DNA of 8,783 bases from Bacteroidetes bacterium UBA1860 (GTDB lineage Bacteria > Bacteroidota > Rhodothermia > Balneolales > Balneolaceae): contig DDIC01000039.1 of the NCBI GenBank assembly GCA_002338335.1, positions 43,587 through 52,369 on the forward strand, in the 5' to 3' direction. The translations under genes and the position numbers were made by a program. The notes beneath the pieces are model-generated. The model was not told the origin of the DNA. It searched no databases and worked only from the letters and a program-made list of their open reading frames with translations. This document shows positions 1 to 7,316 of the stretch, one piece after another. Positions within the stretch are counted from its first letter, which is position 1, and the number at the start of each line of letters is the position of its first letter.

Positions 1-666
1 GTAACTACGGAGCCCCGAGGGTGTAATGAGTTCTAATTTGGTTAGAAAGAAGCTTGCCACGGGGATTTGAAACAGGACGCCACACGATAAGGTCCACATT
101 GATACACTGGCGAAATACTCATTGATGTCAAACTCATTGGCAATCACATCTGCAATGACAAATTGTGTGAAAAACTGTACGGCAAAAGGGACCAAAATCA
201 TATATCCAAACGAAACCCCCAAAAGGAAGAAAAAAGAGATAAACAGGGTGTGGCCAAAGGTGCGAAGTTTCTCCTTCATATTGAGAGCAGGCGCGATAAA
301 CGCCCACAGCTGATAAAAGAAAATGGGGGAGCCAATGATGAATCCCACAACAATAAGTGTTCCCCAATAGGTGAAGAACTGCCCAGGCAACTTACGACTG
401 ATCAATGACAGCTCAACGGCATCAATGCCAATGAGTTGATACATGAAGAAATCCTTCTTTGTGGGCCCTAGGATTAATTCATTAATGATAAAATCCTGAA
501 AGAAAAAGGCAGCAACAATCCCAACAATTAAACCTATGAGTCCTCGAAACAACCTCCATCGTAGCTCCTCGAGATGATCCAAGAATGACATAGAGGCCGC
601 GGGGTCTCGTTTTGGCGGTTTCGCTTTTGGCGGCACCGCAGACATGACGTCGCGTTGCTCAGCCAT
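1..666 (-). CDS. tatC: Sec-independent protein translocase subunit TatC (3' end cut by window edge)
   Basis: This is the multispanning inner-membrane subunit of the twin-arginine translocase, which recognises RR signal peptides and exports folded proteins together with TatA/TatB. I translated it directly: the frame is open from the ATG at 664-666 to base 1, giving 222 codons. The remaining 40-60 residues (last membrane segments and tail) lie outside the window. The family hallmark FLDHLEELRWRL is at residues 28-39; E34 corresponds to E. coli Glu15. FIAPALNMKEK is at 123-133; E132 corresponds to Glu103. Both glutamates are known signal-peptide contacts. Hydrophobic segments lie near 39-58, 103-122, 138-160 and 169-190. 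The loop between the first two contains an ISRKLPGQF motif (89-97) that resembles Bacteroidota TatC and is longer than in E. coli. The N-terminus is Pro/Lys-rich, so Met8 or Met26 are possible alternative starts. The ATG lies 2 bp after the glyA stop, so translation is probably coupled. No tatA or tatB is visible. Confidence 0.95.
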   Translation of the reverse strand, partial: MAEQRDVMSAVPPKAKPPKRDPAASMSFLDHLEELRWRLFRGLIGLIVGIVAAFFFQDFIINELILGPTKKDFFMYQLIGIDAVELSLISRKLPGQFFTYWGTLIVVGFIIGSPIFFYQLWAFIAPALNMKEKLRTFGHTLFISFFFLLGVSFGYMILVPFAVQFFTQFVIADVIANEFDINEYFASVSMWTLSCGVLFQIPVASFFLTKLELITPSGLRSY

Positions 667-668
667 TT

Positions 669-1964
669 TTAGAGTCTATGTGTGGAGAGTGGGTGAGCCT
701 CACATAAAGCGTTAACCTCATCTTTCACGGCTTGGAGGACCGACTCATCTTCGGGAGAAGAGAGAACACGGTCGATCAAGGTAGCGACTTGCTTAAACTC
801 CTCTTCTTGGAATCCTCGAGTGGTCATGGCCGGAGCACCAATACGAATACCAGAGGTTACAAAGGGGCTCTCTGGGTCAAAAGGGATCATATTTTTGTTC
901 AGCGTGATGGAGGCTCTGTCCAATGTCTCCTCAGCGAGCTTACCCGTGATTCCTTTGTTGCGTAAATCAACAAGAATCAAATGGTTGTCGGTCCCTCCTG
1001 AAATAATCGAATACCCTTTCTCTACAAAGACTTCACCCATAGCTTTGGCGTTGGCGACGACTTGCTGTTGATAGGCTTTGAATTCAGGTCGCAATGCCTC
1101 ACCGAATGCAACGGCCTTGGCCGCGATAATATGCATCAAAGGCCCACCTTGAGATCCTGGAAAGACAGCATTATCTAAAACTTCACTCCACATTTTGGTG
1201 CGTCCAGATTTAGGTGCCACCACACCAAGCGTATTTTCCTTGTCTTTGCCAATCAAGATCATTCCACTTCTAGGGCCACGCAATGTTTTGTGTGTCGTTG
1301 TTGTGACAACATCCACATAGGGAAGTGGGTCATTGAGTATGCCAGCGGCTATCAATCCAGCAGTATGCGCCATATCCATCCATAAAAACGCACCCACTTC
1401 ATCCGCAATCGATCGAAACGCCTGAAAGTCAAAATCTCGGCTGTAGGCTGAGGCACCAATGGAAATTAACCGAGGATTCACTTTTTTTGCCTTCTCGCGA
1501 ACTCGATCCATATCGATTCGCCCTGTCTCTTGCTCAACCCCATAAAACTCAGCATTAAACCAAATGCCGGAGAAGTTCGCGGGAGAGCCATGGGTTAAAT
1601 GGCCACCGTGAGCAAGATCCAATCCAAGAATCGTATCCCCAGGCTTCATGAAGGTGAGGTACACCGCAATGTTGGCGGATGCACCTGAATGAGGCTGTAC
1701 ATTTACCCAGTCAGCACCAAAGAGTTCCTTGGCTCGATCGCGTGCTAAATCCTCTACTTTGTCTACGACTTCGCACCCGCCATAGTACCGTTTACCCGGG
1801 TACCCTTCGGCATATTTGTTGGTTAAGGACGAACCTCCAGCCTGGATGACAGCAGGGGAGGCGTAGTTCTCAGAAGCAATAAGCTCAAAATGAGTATCCT
1901 GTCGGTGCGTTTCTTCATTAATGAGGTTGTATAGGATAGGATCGGAATCAGATAAATGACTCAT
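669..1964 (-). CDS. glyA: Serine hydroxymethyltransferase
   Basis: This cytosolic PLP enzyme interconverts serine plus tetrahydrofolate with glycine plus 5,10-methylene-tetrahydrofolate, the main one-carbon entry point for purine, thymidylate and methionine synthesis. The 431 aa protein is full length (family usually 410-430 aa). The PLP-lysine motif TTTTHKTLRGPR spans residues 221-232 with K226 as the expected Schiff-base lysine. DMAHTAGL (197-204) holds the aspartate that pairs with the pyridine nitrogen, and TSGIRIGAPA (370-379) holds R374, the expected substrate-carboxylate arginine. The N-terminal segment ELIASENYAS (27-36) is typical. A slightly extended stretch around 240-262 before the SEVLDNAVFPGSQGGP segment resembles Bacteroidota-type enzymes. 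The ATG is 2 bp after the rpiB stop and the stop is 2 bp before the tatC ATG, which indicates cotranscription. No riboswitch or dedicated promoter is visible between the genes. Confidence 0.98.
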   Translation of the reverse strand: MSHLSDSDPILYNLINEETHRQDTHFELIASENYASPAVIQAGGSSLTNKYAEGYPGKRYYGGCEVVDKVEDLARDRAKELFGADWVNVQPHSGASANIAVYLTFMKPGDTILGLDLAHGGHLTHGSPANFSGIWFNAEFYGVEQETGRIDMDRVREKAKKVNPRLISIGASAYSRDFDFQAFRSIADEVGAFLWMDMAHTAGLIAAGILNDPLPYVDVVTTTTHKTLRGPRSGMILIGKDKENTLGVVAPKSGRTKMWSEVLDNAVFPGSQGGPLMHIIAAKAVAFGEALRPEFKAYQQQVVANAKAMGEVFVEKGYSIISGGTDNHLILVDLRNKGITGKLAEETLDRASITLNKNMIPFDPESPFVTSGIRIGAPAMTTRGFQEEEFKQVATLIDRVLSSPEDESVLQAVKDEVNALCEAHPLSTHRL

Positions 1965-1966
1965 GC

Positions 1967-2410
1967 TTATTGTGTTGATTTAGAAGATTCAATTTTTTCT
2001 ACTCTTCGTTCATGGCGACCACCTTCAAACTCAGTGGCTAACCATTGAGTGACAATGTCTCGAAGCTGTTCGTGCGATAACGTACGCCCTGGTAGGCACA
2101 GAACGTTTGCATTATTATGTTGGCGTGAGAGTTGAGCGACCGTTTCATCATACGCTAAGGCCGCCCTTACCCCTTCAAATTTGTTTGCTGTCATGCACAT
2201 CCCCTGTCCACTTCCACACAACAAGATCCCTAAAGGATACTGTTTCTCACTTACAGCAAGCGCAACTTTGGTTCCATAATCTGGATAATCAACAGACTCT
2301 TCGGAGTGTGTTCCAAGGTCGGCAGGATCGTGACCTAGATTCTTTAAAACTGTCTTAACGAATTCTTTGGCAGGATACCCTGCATGATCACTTGCAATGG
2401 GGATTTTCAT
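1967..2410 (-). CDS. rpiB: Ribose-5-phosphate isomerase B
   Basis: This cytosolic sugar-phosphate isomerase of the RpiB/LacAB family interconverts ribose 5-phosphate and ribulose 5-phosphate in the non-oxidative pentose phosphate pathway. The protein is 147 aa, the usual family size. SDHAGY at residues 7-12 supplies the Asp8-His9 phosphate/ring-opening residues. LLCGSGQGM (63-71) contains the expected catalytic base Cys65, with Ser67 where E. coli RpiB has Thr68, a common substitution. QHNNANVLCLPGR (97-109) contains the conserved His98 and Arg109. FEGGRHERRVEKI (128-140) is the C-terminal phosphate-binding arginine segment. Homologous LacA/LacB (galactose 6-phosphate) or allose 6-phosphate isomerases are alternatives, but the single-gene setting beside glyA favours RpiB. 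The stop is 2 bp upstream of glyA. The 49 bp in front of the gene contains a possible stem-loop and no clear ribosome binding site. Confidence 0.95.
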   Translation of the reverse strand: MKIPIASDHAGYPAKEFVKTVLKNLGHDPADLGTHSEESVDYPDYGTKVALAVSEKQYPLGILLCGSGQGMCMTANKFEGVRAALAYDETVAQLSRQHNNANVLCLPGRTLSHEQLRDIVTQWLATEFEGGRHERRVEKIESSKSTQ

Positions 2411-2430
2411 TCTGGTATAATAGGGGTTTC

Positions 2431-2459
2431 TGGGGAGAGATTCCTCACTCTACACCCCA
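2431..2459 (-). other. Possible stem-loop between DUF4249 gene and rpiB
   Basis: Immediately after the stop codon of the lipoprotein gene, the minus strand reads TGGGG, TGT, AGAG, an 8-nt loop, CTCT, CCCCA. It can fold as a 5 bp plus 4 bp stem with a 3-nt bulge on one side. No U-run follows, so it is not a convincing intrinsic terminator. It could be an mRNA-stabilising or processing element, a weak attenuator, or chance. It sits in the only sizeable gap of an otherwise tightly packed gene run. Confidence 0.3.
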
Positions 2460-3395
2460 TTATCTTGGGTCTAAAGCAGTGAATTCAAGCAACGGATTTC
2501 TTTCAATCGTCGTGTAGATGGTGTCGCTGGAAATACTCCCAAAAATCCCGACTGCTCCCTCTACATGATTAATCACATTTTGTATTTCTCCTGGTGATAG
2601 GGTGCTCCCACCCAGTTGAACACTTTGCGATCGGACAAAGTCGTACGAATTCTTATCCAAGACATTGGCCACAATAGCATTTCGCCCATAAAATGAGACG
2701 GCTAACCAAGGTAAGCGAAGCACTGTATTACCATTTTCATCTAAGAAATTGGCTTCGTTTAAAATCCCTGAGCTCACTTTGTAGAAATCCTCAAGAAGGA
2801 CATCACCATCACTATCTTCGAGCGTCGCCTTGTAAAAAGGGGTTAAATCGTCCTCCTTTGGAGCCTGGGAAATTGTATTAAAAATGAAAAATCGTTGTTG
2901 ACCTGCCGGTGATCCTGACACTAAGATTTCGAGTTGTTCTGAGGATTGGTAGACAACTCTATCTGTGATTCCACCTAAGACCGTTAGAGGCTCGGGTACC
3001 GTAGTGGTTGCACGAATGGGGCTATCCTTGTCTGGAACATCAATGGTGAGTTGATATGTGGCTGTTGCTTTGATTTTTTGTGTGGTATCAGTGGGAGCAT
3101 AGATGCCACTCGAATCAATCTGTTGATAGGTCATGAGTTGACCCGCATCGCTAGATTCAATAATGACGGTCGCTCCATCGACACGTTGGTCACGCAACGT
3201 AAAGGGATCAAAGAGCTCTCCCGATGTAGTGAGTGTCACTGTAGGGAACATCTGACCTTCCACGAGATAGGCTTCAACAATGTACTCTTGCTGGTAGCTG
3301 TCTTGTTCATACGGCGAGCAACTCCACAGCACAACGATAGATAATAGAGAGGTGATGGAGAGTAGGGTAAAGCGTCTATTCATTGTTGATCTCAT
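2460..3395 (-). CDS. DUF4249-type envelope lipoprotein
   Basis: This 311 aa predicted lipoprotein of the DUF4249 family has no assigned biochemical function; the family is found largely in Bacteroidota beside TonB-dependent receptors. After a basic start (MNRRF from Met5), a hydrophobic segment (about 10-24) ends in LWSC, with Cys26 the likely lipidated residue. Trp at -2 makes this lipobox atypical. The mature part is beta-rich: an early strand segment EYIVEAYLVEGQMFPTVTLT (37-56), a GATVIIES strand (74-81), a YQLTIDVPDKDSPIRATTTVP segment (114-134), and a C-terminal HVEGAVGIFG motif (277-286), all typical of DUF4249. The order of lipoprotein after receptor suggests a surface or periplasmic partner of the receptor, by analogy with SusD; this is inference. 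The listed ATG is 1 bp after the receptor stop. The ATG at 3381-3383 (Met5) is an equally credible start and has an AGATGAG stretch upstream that could serve as a ribosome binding site. Confidence 0.85.
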   Translation of the reverse strand: MRSTMNRRFTLLSITSLLSIVVLWSCSPYEQDSYQQEYIVEAYLVEGQMFPTVTLTTSGELFDPFTLRDQRVDGATVIIESSDAGQLMTYQQIDSSGIYAPTDTTQKIKATATYQLTIDVPDKDSPIRATTTVPEPLTVLGGITDRVVYQSSEQLEILVSGSPAGQQRFFIFNTISQAPKEDDLTPFYKATLEDSDGDVLLEDFYKVSSGILNEANFLDENGNTVLRLPWLAVSFYGRNAIVANVLDKNSYDFVRSQSVQLGGSTLSPGEIQNVINHVEGAVGIFGSISSDTIYTTIERNPLLEFTALDPR

Positions 3396-3396
3396 C

Positions 3397-5733
3397 TTAA
3401 AACGTCAATGTGTAAGAGAATGCAGGCAGAATTGGCAACAAAGGCACCGTGGTCTGTTTTACTGGGTTTTTGTCAAAATCATATTGATAAAACCACACGT
3501 TACGCCGTGAGTACGCATTAATCACCTGGATCTGGAATTCTGAGTCGGCTAGGTCAAAAAATCGCCCTTGTCGAGAAAATGAGAGATCTAAGCGGTGATT
3601 GGCTGGCAACCTCGAAGCATTGACCTTGCCAACGAGTAAGACATCATTCTCCTCGTTACTCCATGGCTGACTTGGAAATTGTGTACGACCTAATGGTTCT
3701 GTGTAGGCTTGCCCTGTGCCATAACTGAAGACCGCGTTGGCTGTCCATCTGTCAGTAAGTCGATAGGTTGCAACGATGTTGGCGTCATGTGTACGATCAT
3801 ATTTCGGAGGGTAAAATCGAGGACGGGTAGAGCCAATCGCTGCATTAAAGCCTGGGAACTTGCGTCGTGTCACACCGTACGTGTAGCCGACAAAGCCCGT
3901 TAAACGGCCCGCTTGTCGTTCCAAAAAGACCTCAATTCCGTACGCAAACCCCTCACCAAATCGAAAGAGATCCTCATAATCTAATCCCGCTGCATCCGGT
4001 AAAAAGGGATCCAGTTCGAATAAATTGTTCATGGTCCTTGCATACAACTCTATATCAAAGCCATACCCTTGAAAAGGTTCGGTTTTTACCCCCAGTATCC
4101 ATTGGTCTCCGTAGGCAGGAGGGACACCATCATCGACAGTAAGCCATGTGTCAAAGCCCGAAAAGGCTTCATTTGAGATAAGGGTTAAGAACTGAGAGTA
4201 ACGACCATACGCAGCTTGTAATCGAATGGTTGGAGTGGGGCGAAACTCAAGACTTAAGCGTGGTTCTGGCTCGATATAGTTCCCTTCCGAAAATGCATTA
4301 ACCCGAATCCCAGCACGTGCTACCCACTGGTCATTTGGCCTCCATTCATCCTGAAAATAAACCGATGCGTAGTTGGCTTGAATACGATTGCGAAATGTTT
4401 CTTCACCATCAAATCGGTTTCGAAGTTTGAGAATCATGTTTCCAGCCCAAAGCCCCATCTTAAAATCATGGGTTGGGCTAGGCTGATGCTCTGCATCGAA
4501 CTTGATGGAAACATCTGAGATTTCATTGCGTTGGCTAAAAGGGGTTCCAGCAATGGTGAAGGTAGGTTTATTTTGATATGTCGATCCTGTGAAGGTGAGT
4601 GTTGCGAACCAATTTTTGGGGAGAATTCGCTTCCATGAAGAGCTAAGTGTGCGGTTCCCATAATTGAGTCGAATATCCGCATCGTCGGCAAAGGGGAGGG
4701 CAACCACATCAGAACCTGAGTAAAAGGCTACCGATAACTGGTCATTTTCTGACACGCTTTGAGTAACCTTTCCGTTGATGTCATAAAAATAAAAGGTGGA
4801 GGGAATGGCATCTACGCTTTGTCGCAGGGCAGCAAGCAGCGGCTCCAACGTCGAGCGACGCACCGCAAACATGTAGGAGCCGTCCCCCACAGGCCCTTCG
4901 ATATAGGCTCTGGATGCAAGAAGCCCAATGCTTAGGCCTCCTGTCCGTTTGTTTCGGTTACCATCTTTGTTGTAGACACTTAGCACAGATCCAAGACGCC
5001 CACCGTATTCAGCTGGGTATCCACCTTTGAAAAGACGAATATCTTTGACCGCATCGGGGTTAAATGTCGAAAAGAATCCAAAGAAATGTGAGGGATTGTA
5101 CACAGTGGTTTCGTCCAACAAAATGAGTGTCTGATCTGGACCTCCACCTCGTATATATAGTCCACTAGAGTAATCTGAGGCGGCTTTGACTCCAGGAAGA
5201 AGTTGTACACTTCGAAACACATCGGGCTCAAACACAGCGGGAAGCTTCTTGATTTGTTCTGTTTTGAGTTGAGCAACACCAATATTTTTTAATGCTTCTT
5301 TGTCACGCTGAGATTCAACAACAACTTCCTCAAGGGTTAGATTCTCAGGAGGTAAGTCAAAATCTAGGCGAATGGTTGATTCACTATCAAGATCGACCTC
5401 TTTTTCAATCGTATTATAGCCAATGAAACGTGCTTGGAGGATTTGAACTCCAGTCATCTGTGTGGTTAAGGAGTAATATCCAGAGCCATTCGTTGTAACC
5501 CCCTTTGTGGTCCCTTTAATTGAGACAGTCGCCAAGAGGAGCGTTTCACCTGTTTCTGCATCACGAACGTACCCTTGGAGGGTCGTTTGCTGCTCCTCAG
5601 CTCGATTCGATGATTGTTGAGCCCATGCCTCTGGCCATCCCAGCAATACACTCCACAAGAGGACGCTTACATAGAAACCTTTACGCCAAGGACTAAGGAT
5701 AGAGGCTGTGGCGTAGCGAAGGATATAATTCAT
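3397..5733 (-). CDS. TonB-dependent outer-membrane receptor with carboxypeptidase-regulatory-like N-terminal domain
   Basis: This is a 778 aa outer-membrane active transporter that would import a ligand (siderophore, oligosaccharide, peptide or cofactor; not determinable here) using TonB/ExbBD energy. A signal peptide ends at AWA (36-38), with predicted cleavage before QQSS. A carboxypeptidase-regulatory-like beta-sandwich runs over about 51-128 (GYVRDAETGETLLLATVSIK region). LEEVVVES (134-141) is a probable TonB-box-like element. The plug spans about 155-255, including VFRSVQLLPGV (172-182), YIRGGGPDQTLILLDE (193-208) and FKGGYPAEYGGRLGSVLSV (235-253). The rest is a beta-barrel with alternating aromatic strands, and the protein ends in Phe, as outer-membrane barrels do. 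There is no SusC-like length (about 1000 aa) and no STN domain, so sigma/anti-sigma signalling is not suggested. The signal peptide n-region is long (about 19 residues), so a shorter start is possible. The stop is 1 bp before the DUF4249 gene. Confidence 0.93.
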   Translation of the reverse strand: MNYILRYATASILSPWRKGFYVSVLLWSVLLGWPEAWAQQSSNRAEEQQTTLQGYVRDAETGETLLLATVSIKGTTKGVTTNGSGYYSLTTQMTGVQILQARFIGYNTIEKEVDLDSESTIRLDFDLPPENLTLEEVVVESQRDKEALKNIGVAQLKTEQIKKLPAVFEPDVFRSVQLLPGVKAASDYSSGLYIRGGGPDQTLILLDETTVYNPSHFFGFFSTFNPDAVKDIRLFKGGYPAEYGGRLGSVLSVYNKDGNRNKRTGGLSIGLLASRAYIEGPVGDGSYMFAVRRSTLEPLLAALRQSVDAIPSTFYFYDINGKVTQSVSENDQLSVAFYSGSDVVALPFADDADIRLNYGNRTLSSSWKRILPKNWFATLTFTGSTYQNKPTFTIAGTPFSQRNEISDVSIKFDAEHQPSPTHDFKMGLWAGNMILKLRNRFDGEETFRNRIQANYASVYFQDEWRPNDQWVARAGIRVNAFSEGNYIEPEPRLSLEFRPTPTIRLQAAYGRYSQFLTLISNEAFSGFDTWLTVDDGVPPAYGDQWILGVKTEPFQGYGFDIELYARTMNNLFELDPFLPDAAGLDYEDLFRFGEGFAYGIEVFLERQAGRLTGFVGYTYGVTRRKFPGFNAAIGSTRPRFYPPKYDRTHDANIVATYRLTDRWTANAVFSYGTGQAYTEPLGRTQFPSQPWSNEENDVLLVGKVNASRLPANHRLDLSFSRQGRFFDLADSEFQIQVINAYSRRNVWFYQYDFDKNPVKQTTVPLLPILPAFSYTLTF

Positions 5734-5763
5734 AAGAATGAGCAGTCAGAATGAAACTTTTTG

Positions 5764-5778
5764 TGTACGTTTGTACGT
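5764..5778. repeat. Short direct repeat TGTACGT x2
   Basis: TGTACGT occurs at 5764-5770 and again at 5772-5778, an 8 bp period, in the upstream region of the receptor gene. The core GTAC is itself palindromic. It could be a protein-binding element or chance in a short AT-rich spacer. Confidence 0.4.
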
Positions 5779-5819
5779 AGAAAGAGAAGGTTTAGATGCA
5801 TTAATGATTTGCCCTTGTT

Positions 5820-5837
5820 GCTAGTTATGAAACTAGC
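5820..5837. promoter_or_regulatory. Perfect 7 bp inverted repeat, candidate operator
   Basis: GCTAGTT, a 4-nt centre ATGA, then AACTAGC forms a perfect dyad in the divergent intergenic region, 30 bp before the protease ATG and 86 bp before the receptor ATG. The size and position fit a dimeric-regulator operator, which could act on either gene. As RNA it would form a short 7 bp hairpin in the protease leader, but no T-tract follows on the plus strand, so a terminator is unlikely. Function is unproven. Confidence 0.4.
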
Positions 5838-5867
5838 CTCGATTCAACACGAATTCATAACATTGAA

Positions 5868-7301
5868 ATGTCTAAAATCATTGCGCTGATAGCTGGTTTT
5901 TTGGTGATGTCGATTCAACCTTCCCTTGCCCAAGAGGATTCTGGGGATGAATTTGTTAACAATGAAATGACAACTCAAGAATCACTGAAAGCTCCAGAAG
6001 ACACGATTTCTTCAAATGGAGAGGATCAAGGGATTCCCTCTAAAGCAACATGGGTATTGGTTGAAGGGATGATTGATAATGGTCTTGTGCACTACATTGA
6101 TCGCGCACTTGCTCAGGCAGAGGAAAGAGGTGATGACGTGATTGTATTTGAGCTTGATACGTTTGGTGGACTGGTTGATGCCGCTGACAAAATCCGCCAA
6201 TCTATCTTAGATGCAGATATTCGCACGATTGCGTTTATCAACAAGAATGCAGCCTCTGCAGGTGCTCTGATTTCTTATGCTTGCGATGAAATCGTGATGG
6301 CAGAAGGAGCTTCTATTGGTGCAGCAACAGTGGTAGAAGGGCAATCTGGTGAAAAGGCTTCCGAAAAAATGCAGAGCTATTTTCGAGGTATCATGCGATC
6401 AACTGCAGAAGCAAACGGTCGAGACCCTCGAATTGCAGAGGCAATGGTGGATGAATCAATTGAAGTTGAAGGGATTATTGAGGAGGGTAAGCTTTTGACC
6501 CTTAGCGCTTCAGAAGCGCTTGAATATGGTGTTGCAGATGATGTTGTTGATAATAAAACCGGGATGTTAGCGAAGCTTTCGATTGAAGAAGAGGCGATTG
6601 TGGAAACATCGGAGTCTTGGGAAGAAGCTACCCTACGATTCATTGCCAATCCGGTGGTGAGTGGGATTTTAATGCTCATGATGATGTCTGGACTCTATTT
6701 TGAGTTTCAAACACCTGGCTTTGGATTTGGTGGAGCTGCCGCCGCTGTGGGTGCAGCAATGTTCTTTGCCCCGCTCTACATCATGGGTTTGGCTGAGGCT
6801 TGGGAAATCCTCTTATTTGCTTTAGGGGTGATTTTACTCATTGTCGAGATCTTTGTAATCCCTGGATTTGGAGTGCCCGGAATCATTGGCCTTTTGTTGG
6901 TTGTGTTTTCGTTAGGTGCATCACTTATCGGTAATGTTGGGTTAAGTTTCCCAGAGCAAACGGAGGTGACGCGCGCTGTATGGACCATGGCGATTACCCT
7001 GTCAGCATCCTTTGGAGCCATTGCGATGTTTGCTCGAGCAATGCCAGAACGTCGAGCGTTTGGCTTGCTGGTATTAAAAGACAAGCTCACTGAGACGGAT
7101 GCATCCTCTGATGAAGCCGAATACAAACTCCTATTGGGTCAAGAAGGTGTGGCCAAAAGCCCATTGAGACCCTCTGGTGTTGTGGACTTTAGCGGTCGTC
7201 GGTTAGATGTCCAAACATTGGGCGATTTTATCGAATCCGGGGAGACCGTTGTTGTAAAACAAGTCAATGGACACCGGGTACTTGTCGAAAGAAAAGGGTA
7301 G
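5868..7301 (+). CDS. NfeD-family membrane-bound serine protease (ClpP-like / NfeD1b type)
   Basis: This 477 aa envelope protein belongs to the long NfeD (NfeD1b) class, related to archaeal PH1510 stomatin protease and Bacillus YqeZ. A signal peptide ends at SLA (19-21). A ClpP/SppA-fold domain spans about 60-235, with ELDTFGGLVDAA (95-106), AASAGALIS (128-136) carrying the probable nucleophile Ser130, and EKMQSYFRG (166-174) with Lys167 as the probable general base of a Ser-Lys dyad (the assignment of Lys167 is mine, by motif position). Four or five hydrophobic segments lie between about 262 and 390, including the QTPGFGFGG and IPGFGVPG turns seen in this family. A C-terminal soluble OB-fold NfeD domain (about 422-475) starts with GQEGVAKSPLRPSG. 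The gene is followed after 78 bp by floA in the same direction. In this family the flotillin or stomatin neighbour is thought to be a partner or substrate. The start is chosen because it gives a clean signal peptide; no strong ribosome binding site precedes it. Confidence 0.93.
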   Translation: MSKIIALIAGFLVMSIQPSLAQEDSGDEFVNNEMTTQESLKAPEDTISSNGEDQGIPSKATWVLVEGMIDNGLVHYIDRALAQAEERGDDVIVFELDTFGGLVDAADKIRQSILDADIRTIAFINKNAASAGALISYACDEIVMAEGASIGAATVVEGQSGEKASEKMQSYFRGIMRSTAEANGRDPRIAEAMVDESIEVEGIIEEGKLLTLSASEALEYGVADDVVDNKTGMLAKLSIEEEAIVETSESWEEATLRFIANPVVSGILMLMMMSGLYFEFQTPGFGFGGAAAAVGAAMFFAPLYIMGLAEAWEILLFALGVILLIVEIFVIPGFGVPGIIGLLLVVFSLGASLIGNVGLSFPEQTEVTRAVWTMAITLSASFGAIAMFARAMPERRAFGLLVLKDKLTETDASSDEAEYKLLLGQEGVAKSPLRPSGVVDFSGRRLDVQTLGDFIESGETVVVKQVNGHRVLVERKG

Positions 7302-7316
7302 TTTTATTCGTTGTAA

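Larger units (their letters stand above)
5734..5867. promoter_or_regulatory. Divergent intergenic region between receptor and NfeD-protease genes
   Basis: These 134 bp must hold the promoters for the minus-strand receptor run and the plus-strand protease/floA pair, since both start at its edges in opposite directions. The region is AT-rich compared with the flanking genes. I could not recognise a good sigma-70 pair, nor the Bacteroidota TTTG / TAnnTTTG pattern at correct spacing, on either strand. The visible structures are a perfect inverted repeat at 5820-5837 and a TGTACGT direct repeat at 5764-5778. The promoter role is inferred from gene orientation only. Confidence 0.6.

Noticed and set aside
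122..408. Short plus-strand and minus-strand open frames within the first 410 bases
   Set aside because: They lie in other frames of the well-supported tatC, have no recognisable domains, and show charged or low-complexity composition typical of shadow frames.
4434..5651. Alternative minus-strand frames inside the receptor gene, including 91 and 100 aa ones
   Set aside because: The receptor frame is continuous with plug and barrel motifs across these positions. The alternatives have no family features and do not indicate a frameshift.
6377..7126. Minus-strand open frames of 100 and 116 aa under the NfeD protease gene
   Set aside because: They are Ser/Thr/Ala/Ile-rich antisense frames to a strongly conserved gene and have no signal, domain or start context of their own.
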